Origin: Quercus robur
Lineage: Eukaryota > Streptophyta > Magnoliopsida > Fagales > Fagaceae
Length of the DNA stretch: 64,000 nucleotides
Reading direction: 5' to 3'
Assembly (NCBI RefSeq): GCF_932294415.1
Contig: NC_065541.1
Coordinates: forward strand, 47,842,290-47,906,289
Shown: one piece after another, positions 35,301 through 50,300 of the stretch
How positions within the stretch are numbered: the stretch's first letter is position 1
Layout: every line of letters begins with the position of its first letter
Position numbers and translations under genes: made by a program
The notes under the pieces: model-generated
The model's input: the letters and a program-made list of their open reading frames with translations, nothing else
Database searches by the model: none
Told to the model about the DNA's origin: nothing

Positions 35301-38300
35301 GGAATTCAAGGAAACCCCTCAACAGTATAAGTCACAGATTGCGAATTCCTAATCATATAAAGTCTTCAGCAATAGATACCTCAGCTTTGCCTCACTTGAT
35401 TTTTGCCCCTCAAAGCACCTAGTATTGCACTCTCTCCAAATGGTCCACATGAGACACAAGGAGCAGTTTGCCAAACCCTTCCACTACCTCTCCTTCCAAA
35501 CCGCTTCTTCCAACATGTTAGGCTAGCGAATCATGCACTGACTTTGGCATTACCCAAGAATCTTTAAAAAGACTAAAATTCATAGACCTCATCCCTCAAG
35601 CCACCACACAATGTAAGTATAATTTACTTACATCCTCTCCATTTTTATTGCACATGAAACACCACTCTAGAGTGATAATGCGTGTCTTCCTTAGATTGTC
35701 AATTGTCAAAACCCTCCCTAAAGCCACTCACCACAAAAAGAAAGACACCTTTGGGGGAACCTGAACTATCCAGATGCTATTCCATGGGAAATCTCCACCA
35801 CTTCCCCTCAGAACCTTATAATAATTCTTCACTTAGAATCCTTTAGTTGGCGAAGGGATCCACACTAACTTCATTCCCAGGACAGTTCTTATTTATGTAA
35901 AGATCTTCTAACAACTGTGTCACTAAATCTGCTTCCCAATCCTACTCTGCACGAATGAACACTGGATTCCAATAACATTGGCCATGTCTGATCTCAACAT
36001 AATCTGCCACCGTGGCTTTAGTATCTCTCGTTAATAAAAACAAGTCAAGATATCTCTCTTTGAAAGTATTCTTTCCCTGCTGTAGATCAAGACAAAAACT
36101 ATCTTTAGAGCCATCTCCAACCTCACACCTGCTATATCACTTAAGATTGTCCCATCCATGTCTTAGGTTTTATTTTCTCAAAATCCAATTTAAGTCTTTT
36201 ATTAGGTTTTTAGTTTATAGTCAAATAGAAGTCCTACCATTAGTACAAAAAAGAGTATATGCATATAGCATAAACACTAAAAGGAAATGGAGTTAAATAA
36301 AATGAGTGATAGAGTATAGGGCACATTAACCTTATTGTTCTTCTCCTATTCTCTTCTCCCTTTCTCTTCTCTCTTTTGTTTTTCTCCTTCTTGTGGTACA
36401 GTTCATGGGTACATTATTTTTTTTAATAAGCTGTTCAAGGGTACTGTTTATACAGCCCCTAAACACCATAAATTGTCTCTTTTTTCTTCTTTCTTACAAA
36501 CCCCAAATTAAGTCCTTCCTGTTACCTATCAAAACCCTAACTTTCTTTTACCAAATAGCCATCAAGAAACTCATCAAACTATCTTTTAATTCCTAACAGA
36601 ACCCCATAACCTTCTCCTCAACAATTATAAATCAAAACCTACAAATTCTCCTAACCCTAAACCCACCACAAGCACACATACGCAAATTCCTCAATTTTGT
36701 CCTGCATCAAGGTGCTAATGGACTCTTACCTCCAATAGCACTTCCTCCCCTTGTAAAAAACCAACCCGGTGCACATGCAACTTACCAATAAATAAAAGGC
36801 TTACTCAAAGTCACCAACTAACTGATAAAATTCAGTTAATATGTACTCTCACCTGCCACATGATTTGTGCACTCAAAGAAAACAAACCAAAACTCAAGCG
36901 ACAATGGAGGTCAAAAGCAACCCAGGCATGTCACCTAACCCAACATTAGGGTCTGTAATGTTCAAACACAACTTAAAATGGGCGATGGAGGACTTCAAGA
37001 TTGGGGTATATCTCATTTGGCCTTTGTCAGCATCCATCACTGTTACACTGGCACACAACACCACCATCTCTTGCAACCTCTTCTTCCCTCCAAGAACCTC
37101 CCCACAACAAACCTGATCGGTCCACAATCACAACATGCAACAAGGATCTCCCCCTCTCTTCATTAGAAAGAAGTAAATTGGGAGTAAGTTTTCGTATATA
37201 AAGAGGGAGGTGTGGCATTTATTGAAAATAGCTAGGGCAATTGAGTCATTTTATAAACTAGTAAGTTATCTGTGCAATACATGAATAATGTTATAATATT
37301 TTATGTAAGATGGTTTTGGAGAATGTTGTAAATGTATTATAGAATAATTGTTATAAAACTTTATTACTGATGAGGTCATCATAGAAAGCAACAATTCTAA
37401 ATTGCACACACAATCCATTATAATTATTCAATTGAAAAAAAAAAAAAAAACCAACTTTGGAGGAATATGATAGAATAAAAGTTGATATAAAATGTGTCTT
37501 TTTCTTTCTCCTTAACTCTAAAACAAAATACACATCCCAAATATTCACCGTCAATTACAGCATTTACAAAACCCACAAATCCACAACGTTTGACCTTAAC
37601 ATCAAAATCATAATTGCCATTGTCACTCAATATAAAATACAAGCTCCCCTTCCTTGGTTGTAGCTAACTCACATGGATTAGAATTAGATGAGACACAACG
37701 TTAGAGCTAGGTAGATGTTGTTGAAAGATTGAAGGTAAATGACATCGTTTTCAGTCTGTATGTATTTGATATGGGATGGCATGAAAGGCTGTGGGTAGGT
37801 ATATATAAAGGGATAGAAGAGCAAGAGGTGAAAATGATGAGTTAAAATACAAATAGTTTTGTGTGTATGTGTGAGGGATAAAAAGTCTTGAAACATTGAA
37901 CCAAATGATACAAAGAATATTTATTGTTTAATTAGAAAAGTCTTGAAATATTAATCCAAATGAATCAAAAAGTTAATATTTAATTTGTTCTTATTAATAA
38001 TGTGGCATTTGAGAATATTATTTCAATTTTATTTGCATAGAATGCGCCATACGGCAAAACCTCATGTTTTTCCACATGAGGTCTCTGCTTTTATATATAT
38101 AAAAGGGTAGAAGTGCAAGAAGTGAAAATTGTGAATTGAAATGCAGAGCTTTGAGTGTATGTGTGAGGGATGAAAAATTTTCATACATTGAACCAAAAGA
38201 TACAATGAATATTTATTTTTAATTAGAAAAGTCTTGAAATTTTGAACCAAATAAAACAAAAAATCAATATTTAATTTGTATTTATTTCTAATGTGGCATT

Positions 38301-41300
38301 TGAAAATATTTCAATTCTCTTTGCATAGAATGCATCACTTAGCAAAACCTCATGCTTTCTCACATAAGTTGAGTTCTCTACTTTTATGTATATATGTATA
38401 TATATATATAGATATATATTGATTGATTTCATCAAACCTGATTCAGCTTCTTACATGAGCTAAAATTTGGCTTTTTCACAGACCCTTCAGATTAGAGCTT
38501 TAGAAAACCATAAAATATGCTCTTCAGAGGAATTAAAAGAACTTTACTAAATTTTCTCTTGTATACCCGCGTGGACATTGGTTGCACCCAGTTGCACTCA
38601 ATTAATGAGAATTGTTTACTTATCCAAAGATTCCAAACAAGTAACTTAACAATAAGGATTTCATAAGGTAACTAATTCTGAATGTTAACAATCTCTCACA
38701 AACAAATAGTATATCAACAAAGAACACTATCCCAAGAAAATGCAATCTCATGTTAAATGTTGGATAAGCTTTCAATCTGACCTTTGTATCCTCTAAAAAC
38801 TGCTAAATGTTGAATGAGCTTCACATATGCTAATGCTGCATCAGATGAGCTGAGGATACACAAGAAAAGGTAAGGTAAACCCGTGTTTTATAACATTCAG
38901 CCCAAAAAAGGAAAAACCTCATGTCCAATAACATTTGTGTTGAAAAAAAGAGGTACTACAATTTAGGAAAGAAACGGCGAAAAATGCGAACAGGATGATC
39001 AAGTGATACTTTCTGCTAAAGATTACCTTGAAGCATCAGTAAAGCAAGTTGCATAAACCAGTGCATTTATTCGAGCAAGAGGGGCACTGATAACAGCAGG
39101 GAAAAAAAAGGATATCAGAAATAATATCAAGGATCCAAGAATTCCCAAACCTATAACCACAAAATTAAGAACACAAACACAGCATCACTTTGAATTTATT
39201 ACAACTTGTATAGTCGCTAAATATTGAGAGCTATATATTTTAGAGTTTACAATCCAGGAATTAGAATTCCTTAAGAGTTACCTATCAAAAAAAAAAAATT
39301 CCTTAAAGAGTTGACATTTATATTGTTCAAAAACACTAGGAATTTTAATTATTCCATATTTTAAGTAACAATAAATTTTATAAAAAAAATTATATTTCAA
39401 CTGCTTAGGCCTTGTAACTCAATTGACACCTTCTAATGTTTCTAACAAAGACATCCAGAGTTCGAATCCACTCCCCCCCCCCCCCCCAACTACTAAATTG
39501 TAAAAAAAAAAAAGTATATTTCAATCATTTAAAATAATCATATACACACTCATTTAGTAACTAAAAAATAATGCTGGACCATTATGGATAGTCTTGTAAA
39601 TAACCAAAATACCCTTGAACATTGAGGAACATTCTATTTGGGTGAAAAATATATTTTTTTTCTAAAATTTACTCTACATAGTTTTATAGGGAAAGAGTGA
39701 AAAGTTGAATTCAAGGGTCTATTTGGGATCCGCTTATTTTGTTGAAACTAAAAACTTTTTACTAAAAGTACTGTAGATAAATATAAAAATTAGCTGAAAC
39801 AGTACAGTAAGACTCATAAATAGTACCAAAAAGTGTGGCCATGAATGGTAGCAAAAATAAGCTGAATGGTAAAATAAGTTGGCAAAAATAATTTTTGCCA
39901 AACACACACTAAGTATCATATTAGTAATTCTCACAAGTACAAAATATTGTAAGAACTGAAATTTCCTACATAAAAGGTGGGACTTGAAATCTTGCACGTC
40001 ATGGAAATTGTAATTCTAAAAAATTATGTCAAAGGAACAACCAAATTTTCACAAATTCCCAAGATTTTATAATTCTCATTCCAAACTCTTGCATAAAGAA
40101 CACACCCTTAGAGGGCTTGTTGGGATTAATCAAAACTTAGAAATAGATTCGGGTTTCAAGGTTTCAAATAGTTATCATTATAAGCCACAAGTATGTTTAC
40201 ATTGTTTTTAGAGAAGATTATGTTTTTAATGCTATAGTTTAGGGGTGTAACAAATTAAACCTTGAAATTTCAAAATTAACAAATTAAACCCTAAGGTTTC
40301 AAAAAGTAACAAATTAACCCCTAAGGTTTCGAAAGGTAACAAATTTAACCTCACCCCATTGAAGTAGATTGTGTTTGGGGTTTAACATAGGATAGGGTTT
40401 AATTTGTTATTTTTTGAAACCTTAGGGTTTAATTTGTTAATTTTGAAACCTTAGGATTTAATTTGTTAATTTTGAAATTTCAAGGTTTAATTTGTTACAC
40501 CCCTAAACTATAGCATTAAAAACATAATTTTCTCTAAAAACAATGTAAACATATTTGCAGCTTATAATGTTATTTTTTGAGGTTTAATTTGTTACATTTC
40601 AAAACTATAGGGTTTAATTTGTTCCACCCTTTAAACTATAGGATTTAAAATGAAGTTTTCCCTAGTTTCTATCATATGCCGCATTCTACCTGCAATGTCC
40701 AGTCTTTATTATCTAAGAAATTATAATTCTAAGGATTTCCCCAAGAAAATAGAGATGCCTCCTATGTTCCTGTAATATGTTATATGTGGAAGTGTGGCTG
40801 TGCATGCACAAGCACGGGAGGGCATGCATGCATGGAAGTATATCAATCTGATAATTGTTGCATCTAAGAAATCAACTAAAAATCAAGGTATGATTCCTTG
40901 TTTTCCTATTTCACTAGGACAATTCACTAACAATAATTATCAAAAGCTTTTAAATTTAAATAAGCACAAAAATGAACAAGAAATAACAGGGTCTAGAGTA
41001 AAGATCACCTGCCATATAACTCCCAGGCAGTGGCTCGAAGTAAGTATGAAGAACCTATTAATTGCAATACAGATCCAGGAATTGAACTGGGCTGCACACA
41101 AAACTGGAAAGCATTTTCATTGCTTCCAGATCCATTCTCTTGGGACAAAATTGCTGAACCCAATGGCTTTTGTAAATTCTTAAGCCAGGCAGTACTAAAA
41201 GCACCATCAGTTGTCATTGTTGAACTTTCAAAGCTAAATTCGCTAATCAGATGAGAACTTAGCCTCAATTCCTGCAAACATCACACAAAATAAGAAAAAG

Positions 41301-44300
41301 AAAGCAACAGCACTAAGAAATCAAATTATTTGGAATTTTATCTGAAATGGACAAAAGACAAATGATAATCATCAAATGCCTCATGTTACCTTGCAAACAT
41401 TAGTGGGGCATGTTCTGAGTTTCATGGAAGCTTTAGGACCAAATGATACTAGAGGCCTTTGCACATGCTGCACATGATGGTAGAACATTTTCAATTTACT
41501 AGATGCAATAATATAAACCCATTAGAAATAAGATTCCATTCTACTCCCTAGATCTCTCTAACATTTTTTTTTTTTTATATAAGAAAAGAGTTTATTGATA
41601 TCAAAAAAGGGGAGCACCCTAGTACATTGGGAGTGTACAAGGGGTCAAACAATCAAGAACAAAAATTACAAGAATCTAAGAAATCAAGAAAAGATAAAAA
41701 TGATTGGTTCCGCAAAGCAGCCAACCAATCCATTAAAGTGCTAAAGAAAAATAGCTTCAAGTCTGATATGGATCTCTCCTTATCTTCAAAGCACCAACTA
41801 TTTCTCTCCCTCCAAAGGCACCACAATAAGCAATGGGGAACCATCAACCATATATACCCATTTTGATGATGGCCTCCCTAGATCTCTTTAACATGTAACT
41901 CATCACGTCACAAGGATCAAAAAATATGGGTTTTCTTTCAAATATAGCTTCAAAAAGATTATATATACATGACATGAAGTAATGTGTCACAGTAATTTGT
42001 GGCACACATTTTGAATGGATATCACAACATTCCTAATCCTAAAATTTATCAAAGTTCAATGGAATTATTAATCTAGCAATGATTCAGTAGCACTTCCCAA
42101 AAACATTCCCCATGCTTAAATCGAAAATAAATCAAAACCATAAAAGCTATTGATCTTAACGTTTTTAAGTATAGAAACATGTGTAAGTACACAAAACAGT
42201 TAATCCAGTGCAAAACCAAGGGACCAATTCATTTATGCACAAGAATTTTTATATAAAAAAAATTATATAAAAAAATAAAATAACATAAAATAACCCTAAC
42301 AATTTATTTACATTCTTGCATGAAGCTGTTCACAGTATATGATACATAAATTCTCTTCATGCATCCCTAATATCTTGCATTTAGATAATAGAGTATTTAT
42401 TTATGTATATGTGCATGATGGGCATGTACACATAAAAATGCAAACATAGTGGCAAATGCCAGTATTTGCTGGGCATTTATGCATATAAAGAAATATTTGG
42501 AAAAAATGATAGAAAACATTAATGTTTCCTTTCTATTTAATTTCTGTTCCCTGAACATTATCTCATACTAATTAATCCACATTTGGCTAATTTCAATTAG
42601 CCTGTAAGCTACCATATTTGGTAACTTCTAGAAAATCACAAGGGTTGTTTGCACTTTACACTGATCCAATAAGAAACGAAAATATATTGTTACATATGTC
42701 CTTTTGGAATTCAAATTAGTCATAAGAATTCAATAAGACCCAATGGACTAATAAGCACAGCCCATTCTAGAATATTAGGAAATTACAGAATTGCCCTTGA
42801 TACATAAATTATAATAAATCTTTCTCACTGCCTCCTGCATCAGGCAGATTACTGGATGTTTCTACTGACCCTATACTGTGGAATCCATCTTTTCTTTTGG
42901 CATTTCAAGCGAGTTAGAATCCAAGGAATTTTCTTGTATGAATAGTTTAAAGTAAAGATTCAATGTGAAGAGGAGGATAGGATGGTCTGCTAAGATGCAT
43001 TACTTGTAATCTTTTTCTTCTTTTTTTTCTTTTGGGCACTTAGGTGATTGCTATCAATCAAAGGATAGACCTTAGTGCGATGGCAAGTTCCCTCTACCCA
43101 GAAATTTGTTGCAGGTTTGAGTTCGAGAATCAAACTCTCCAACTTGGGGCAATGCTACCTATCAACCATATCTACCAGACCTCGTAAAAACGAGTCTTGT
43201 GCATTGAGTAGAACCATTTTGGGTGATTCCTATTGATCAAAGGAGATGATGGACAAACATGTACTTTAAGTTCAATGCATCACCACAAATTGGATTAAGT
43301 TGCAGCAGTAACTCATGCATAGTATTTTATTTTTATAGAGGACAAAAAAATACATACTAGTAATATCCCAATATTGCAGGAATCAAATAATCAATTACCG
43401 CTCCTTATGGACATCACATAGAGTAAAATTCTTCAAACATTTGATTCTTCAAAAGTAATTTTATTTGAACCTGAGAAGGACTATATCACTCCACTTCCTC
43501 CACAGTTTATTTAATTATAAAGAGACAATTCTCTAGGCAAGCAGAGGTCAGAGCTGGGAGAAAGTGTTGTGAACAATCCAAATCATAGGGGAAATATCAT
43601 GTCCCATATTTCTTATATATGAAAGCCTTTTTTAGGTGCTCAAGTAATTGCTATTGACGCCTTAGTGTGATGGCAAGAGCCTTCTGCCCAACCAATTTGT
43701 TGCAGGTTCAAGTATGAGAATTAGTCTCTCCAAAATTGCAGTAAGTCAGGCTGCTTACCACCAACCACCCATCCCAGAGCCCATAGAAGTGGGACCTTGT
43801 ACATTAAGTATGACCTTTTTAGGTGATTGCCATTGACGAAAGGAAATGATGGATAAACAGGTAACTTAAAGCACTAACACAAAGCGGATTAAGTGGCAAT
43901 TGTAACTCATGCATAGTTTTTTATTTCCATAATTCATAATAGAAATACATTATCACTACCAATTTCAGGGGAAGACATACAAAGAAATTTTACAATGAGA
44001 TAATCCACAAAGTATAGTAACTCCAATTCTTACCGTTAAATCAAATTTAGCCATTGCAAGATGATTGGAAGCCACCAATCGTTTCAATTTTAGACTTTCT
44101 GCTCTCTTTAGAGACCCTCTCAGGAGGACAAACAATTGTTGCTGGACAGAAAGCGAAATGCCTATACTGGTCAAAGGTGAGAATGATGACCCCAGTATCC
44201 CAGCTGTACTTGAGACCCCAATTTCAGACAACAAGTTGCAGATAGCTGCTAAAGTGTATGCAAGACAAGTATCGTTACTTAGCTGCACAAATTGAAATAA

Positions 44301-47300
44301 ATCAGTCCTCATTGTGCAACAAAAAACTGAAATAAGAAAGAATACAATCTCCTAGTGCTTTGCAACAAATAATCCCCCATCATATTGTAAATAGAATGCC
44401 CAAATTGAGCTTCAAGTTACACTTGGTGTAATCCATGGGGATGAACCCGCTCTCTAGTTTCATATGCTCAGGTAAAAGCTATTTTCCACATCTTTTAAAC
44501 AAACATTACATATTATTTAACATTAATTTAAACACTAGAAAATCAGAGTCTGACACTGAATTGATCTTGCATCTACCACATTACCAAGAGGAAAGCCAAT
44601 TCCCTTATTACTATATACATACCACAATATTCACATAAAACCAGAAGCTATAATTCTACTTTAGCTGAGCCGATTAATTAAAAATTAACAAAATTCAACT
44701 GATTCCCAATTTTTTGAATAAATGATTAGGATTCTTTGAGACTTAAAGCTATATTATTTCTCCATTTTTTCACTAAAAAGATTAGGATTTTATATGCTTT
44801 ATCATTTTTTGAGTTTTGTTATAATATTAAACCATTCTCAAATGCTAATTTAACAATCAACTGATCCAAACTATCAACAACAAATCTCTAAAAGCTAAAA
44901 GCAGATGGGATATACTCATGCAAGAGTCCAATAAATTACAATCTGGTAATTTTTTTTTTATTGGTCAGTAGTACATGCACCTGGCAGGTCTTGAACCCAC
45001 AATCTCAACCTCCATCCAGTTCTTACAAGGAAAGAAGATACCATTTGAGCTAGAGCTCATTGGCTACAAACTAGAAAACAAAGTTAATTACATAAATAAG
45101 GAGATTACCTGTTGAGAAACACGAACTGCTTCAGTCAAAACCTAAAGAACCAAGAAAAACAATTGTTAAACAATTGCAGGGGTATAAAGTAGAATGCTAC
45201 AAGTCTACTTTCATAAATGGTACAGAAAATGGGCAAGAGGGTTCTTTTGGAAGGGAAATGCATTCCACATGCTCACCTCCAAAGCTTGCTTTGGATGCCC
45301 AAACTGAAAATGCATCATCCCTAGAAACAATAAAGCAATTTCATATCTCCCAAAACTATTGCTACCAGATGCAGGAGGAACAAAATCAATTCCTTCTGTC
45401 CCTGCACTTTTGTGCCAACATTTTTTCAGATTAGTTCATTTTTCTTAAACCTGAATTTATAAAAAGAAGACAAGGAAATAAAGTTAAAATTGATAAAATA
45501 AAAAAATTCTTAGAGATGTATTCTTTGCTGCAATATAGAATTTCAAATATAGACTGCATTTTAGATAATTTATTTTAAGTTAGTGTTTCCATAACCAGTT
45601 GTATGCAAAATAAGTTGTCAGATTGATTTTTTTTTTTTTTTTTAAGTAGTCAAGCCACTGAATACTTACATACAAATAGTTATGGAAACGCTAAAAATTA
45701 ATCTGACAACAACTTATTTTGCAGAAGCTTCTTTTCAATATAGGTACACCAGGCGGCCAGACCTCAGCTCTCCATTTTCAGTTTGAAATTATAGATATTT
45801 AGGTTAAAACATGAAAATTTTAGCCACGATAGAGGCAGTTTACCTAGTACAACATTCACAAATTAAATAGCAAGCTAAAATCCAGATTTACCTGTAATCA
45901 AAATAACGGAGAAGGTTCTCCAAAGCAGCAAAATAATCATCATGACAAAGGCTATTCAAGTAACGCAAGAAGTGAACCTACATCATAATCCAGCCAAAAA
46001 AAAAAAAAGCAGCAGCACCATATTAAAAGTGCAAGATACAACAGAGAGTAGGAGAAAATTACCAAAAAGAAAAGCATTAATAAAGAATGAAAATTAATTT
46101 ACACGATGAAGCTCTGGTGCCAATTTATGGAGCTGCCTTAAAATAAGTTCGAAAGCATTCAAAGAGAAAGAGCTTCCATTCCTGCCACAAGAATAAGGAT
46201 TGAGAATTGAGATTCAGTACAACCTAAAGTGCAACTTCATAAGTTCACAAACAAAACTTTAATTTAGGAATATTGCTTACTTTTCAAGTGCATCGGCCTG
46301 CTCTTGTAAGTACCCTTGTATCTGCCAGTTTGTTCGTAGGAATATTCCACTATTGGGCTCAAATTCTCTTAATGCATAATCCGGAGGATGCACATATGAA
46401 GAAGCCTCTCCTACTTTGTCACCATGCTTGGATTTTGGGTCAGCAGGAGCTTCAATATCTGCACGTTTAGATAGCTAAATACACTATTACCATTTCCTTG
46501 CCTCTAGACATAAGACATCAAATTTTAAAGAACAGCCATGATGACCGTAATCCAAAATACTGAGGTGGAGGGAGATGCGACCATTGGCAGACAATCTTGG
46601 CATGAGAAAGTGATGAGGGAGACAAAAAGAGATATTTACTTTAATTTAGTATTATTTCATTTTGCTAGTCAATTGAATTTTATTTTAGGCCCTAGTATTT
46701 GATTAGGTTTATATGTACTTTTTTTAAAGTTAGGGTTAATTTATGATAAGACAATTAGGGTTTCCTACACCACAAAATTAGGGTTTCGTATCTCTATATA
46801 AGCAAACATTGTACTCCAGTCAAAGGGGAGATTATTTCGATGAATGAAAGATCCTTTTGTTTTTTTTGGTTTGATGCCGACTCCTAGCGGTTTTCTGCTG
46901 CTTGGTGCTGACTCCAAGCAAGCCTAGATGTTGGCTCCCAGGTTCTATCCTTTATTTTCTTTTTCTTTTTTTTCTTTTTTTTTGTTGCAAAGTTCTGGTT
47001 TATCCTGCATCAGGGACACTATCATCTTTACATCTTTGGTTGATTTTAAGGACTTCTTTCAAGGCTTTTTTTTTTTTTTTTTTTTTTTTTTGGGGGGGGG
47101 GGAATATTTTGACAATAGGCATCCTATTTCATGGCTAAACAACTTTGGGATGATTTCAGCAAGAGAGTAGAAAACACCAAATTGATATCTTCTCTCTCTT
47201 TCTCTAAACATTGTTGCTAAATGTATTGATAGTAGACTCAAGACAAAGATTCTAGCGTTGTTGTGTAAGTTGGATGTGGAGAAAGCATATGATCATGTGA

Positions 47301-50300
47301 ATTGGGGTTTTCTAATGTATATGCCCCAACGTTGTAGGTTTTCAGAGAAGTGGAGGAAATGGATTGTGTGCTGCATTTCTACTGTTAAGTTTTCCATTCT
47401 AATTAATGGTAGTCCTTCGGATTTCTTTGGAAGCTCTAGGGAGATTCGGCAAGGGGATCCTTTATCTTCGCTTCTATTTGATGTTGTTATGGAAGCATTG
47501 AGCCGTATGTTGGAGGTGGCTGCAACTGCTTGTCAGTTTTCGAGATTCTATGTACACAATACGGCTGGTACTTCGATGATGGTGTCTCATTTCTTATTTG
47601 CAGATGACACTCTTATTTTTTGTTATGCTGACCCTAATCATTTAGTTACTTTAAGGGAGATTCTGACTAGATTTGAGGGGGTTTCAAGTTTAAGAATTAA
47701 TTTAGGGAAATCAAAATTGGTTCCAGTTAGAGACGTGCACAATCTGGATGATCTGGTGGGGTTGTTGGGTTGTAGGCATTCTTCCCTTCCTTTGAAATAT
47801 TTGGGCCTTCCTTTAGGTGCTAAGTTCAAGGAGCTCTCAATATAGAATCCTATTTTAGAGAAGATGAAGCGGAGACTAGCAGGTTGGAAGAGGCTTTATT
47901 TGTCTAAAGGGGGTAAGGTAACTCTTATTTTTTATGAAAAAGGTGACAAGTGCGTAAGGTGTTAGCCTCTAGAGGTTTATTAGAAGTGGCTGGTTGAACT
48001 TTTCTAAACTCCTACGATATGAGGTGGGTGATGGTGCTAGACTGAAGTTTTGGAAGCATGTGTGGTGTGGGGATTGTACCCTCAAAGAGGTTTTTCCAAA
48101 ACTTTACTAGCTTAGTAGGGCAAGGGATGCTTCAATGGCGGAGGTTATAGGGTGGTTTGGTGGAAGGATTCATTGGGATGTTTGATTTCGTCCTCCACCT
48201 CAGGATTGGGAGCAAGAACCTTTTGATCGGTTTATGGGCATTGTCTACTCTTCAACTGTGAAGGGGGTTGGCCCTGATAAGGTTTTTTGAAATCCAGCTA
48301 GGAGTAGAGGCTTTGAGGTTAAAGGATTTTACCTTTCTTTCTACCCAACTCTTACTTCTTTCCCTTGGAGAATGGTGTGGCAAGCGAAGGTTCCTCCAAG
48401 GGTAGCTTTTTTTCTCATGGTCTGCTTCCTTAGGAAAGATTCTTATAATTGATAACCTTCGCAAAAGGTGTATTATTGTTCTTGATTGGACGCATTTCAC
48501 ACTTGCTGTTCGCAGATGATACCATATTGTTTTGTGATGCTTCTAGAGAACAGCTGTTATCTATTAGGCTGGCTTTGACTTGTTTCCAAGCATTTACTAG
48601 TTTGAAAGTTAATGTGGGGAAGAGTGAGATTGTTCCGGTGGGGGAGGTTGGAAATGTAGATGCTTTGGCTACCATTCTTCGTTGTAGGGTGGGTAGTCTG
48701 CCTATGAAATACTTGGGAATGCCGTTGGGAACCCCATTCAAAACAGCATCTGTGTGGAATCCTATTTTGGAGAGGATGGAGAAGAAACTTTCTGGTTGGA
48801 AGCGTCTTTATTTATCGAAGGGGGAGAGACTTACCCTGGTGAAGAGTACTCTTTCTTGCCTTACTACATACTATCTATCTTTATTTGTCAACCCTGTAGC
48901 TGTGGCTGATAGATTGGAGCGGATTCAGAGAAATTTTTTATGGGGAACTTCTGAGGAGTGTTTCAAATATTCTTTGGTGGCTTGGGAGAAGGTGTGTTTT
49001 CCGCTAGAGACAGGTGGTTTGGGGATCAGGAAGTTAGTGCATTTCAATAAAGCCTTGTTAGGGAAATGGTTATGGAGGTTTGGTCGAGAAGAAACTCGTC
49101 TTTGGAGAAGGGTTATTGCATACAAATATGGAGAGGGTCAAGGGGGGTGGACTACTAAATTATGCAGAAGGGCTCACGGATGTGGTTTGTGGCGTGGTAT
49201 TCATGATGGTTGGGAGAGTTTCTCCAAACATGTGGCCTTAGTGGTGGGTGATGGCACTCGTATTCTTTTCTGGCATGATAAATGGGTTGGAGATTACTCA
49301 CTAAAAAGGCTCTATCCTCAGTTGTATGTGTGTTCTAATGATAAAGAAGCTTGCATCTCGGATGTTGTATGCTACCAGGAGGATGGTAATGTTAGAATTT
49401 GGAATTTGAGATTTCATAGAGATTTTCATGAAAGGGAATTAGAGGATGCCTACTCTTTCCTTGAGTGCATTCAACCTCGGATCCCTAGGGGAGGTGGGAG
49501 TGACACTTCTCATTGGTGTCTCAAAGGGAATGGCAAATTTGATACCAGGTCCTATTATAATACCATTAGGGGTGCAGTTGTATCCATTTTTCCGTGGAAG
49601 GGTGTTTGGAAAGCTAATCCCTAAGAGGGTCGCTTTTTTTGTGTGGACAACGGTTCATGGGCAGATCCTTACATTGGATAATCTTATGCTTAGGGGTCGC
49701 ATTTTGGTGAATTGGTGTTGTATGTGTCATCGGAATGAGGAAACGGTGGATCATCTTCTCCTCCACTGTCCTATAGCTCACTCTTTGTGGGTTTATATGT
49801 TTCAAATCTTTGGGACGCAATGGGTCATGCCAGGTTCTGTGGAAAGTTTGGTGTATTGTTGGAGTTTTTGGCTGGGAAAATTTAATTCAAACATTTGGAA
49901 TATGGTTTCTGGCTGTTTGATGTGGATTGTTTGGACGGAAAGAAATCGGCGCTCTTTTGAGGATACCGAGAAATCCTTGGTTCAGTTACAAGCGCTATGC
50001 CGAAAGACTTTATTTGATTGGTCTAGATGTTGGGGCTTCTCAGATTGTTCCACTATCTTGGAGTTTATTTCGTCTCTTAGTATTGCTCATTAAGTTTATT
50101 TTTGTTGTTTGGTGTTGTTTGTTTGTTTGTTGCTGTTTGTTTGTTTGTAGCATTTCTTTGTGTTCACCATCATAAACACCTTGTACTTGCTTTCTTCTAT
50201 TTTTCAGTTTGATTAATAAAATTCTTATTACTTATCAAAAAAAAAGAGGTGTGGGGAGTCAGTGGATCATCTTCTTCTTCATTGCCCCATAGCATTTGAG

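Noticed and set aside
36841..37218. Overlapping open frames of 62-94 codons on both strands
   Set aside because: No family, no splice support and no codon pattern; taken as chance in intron 14.
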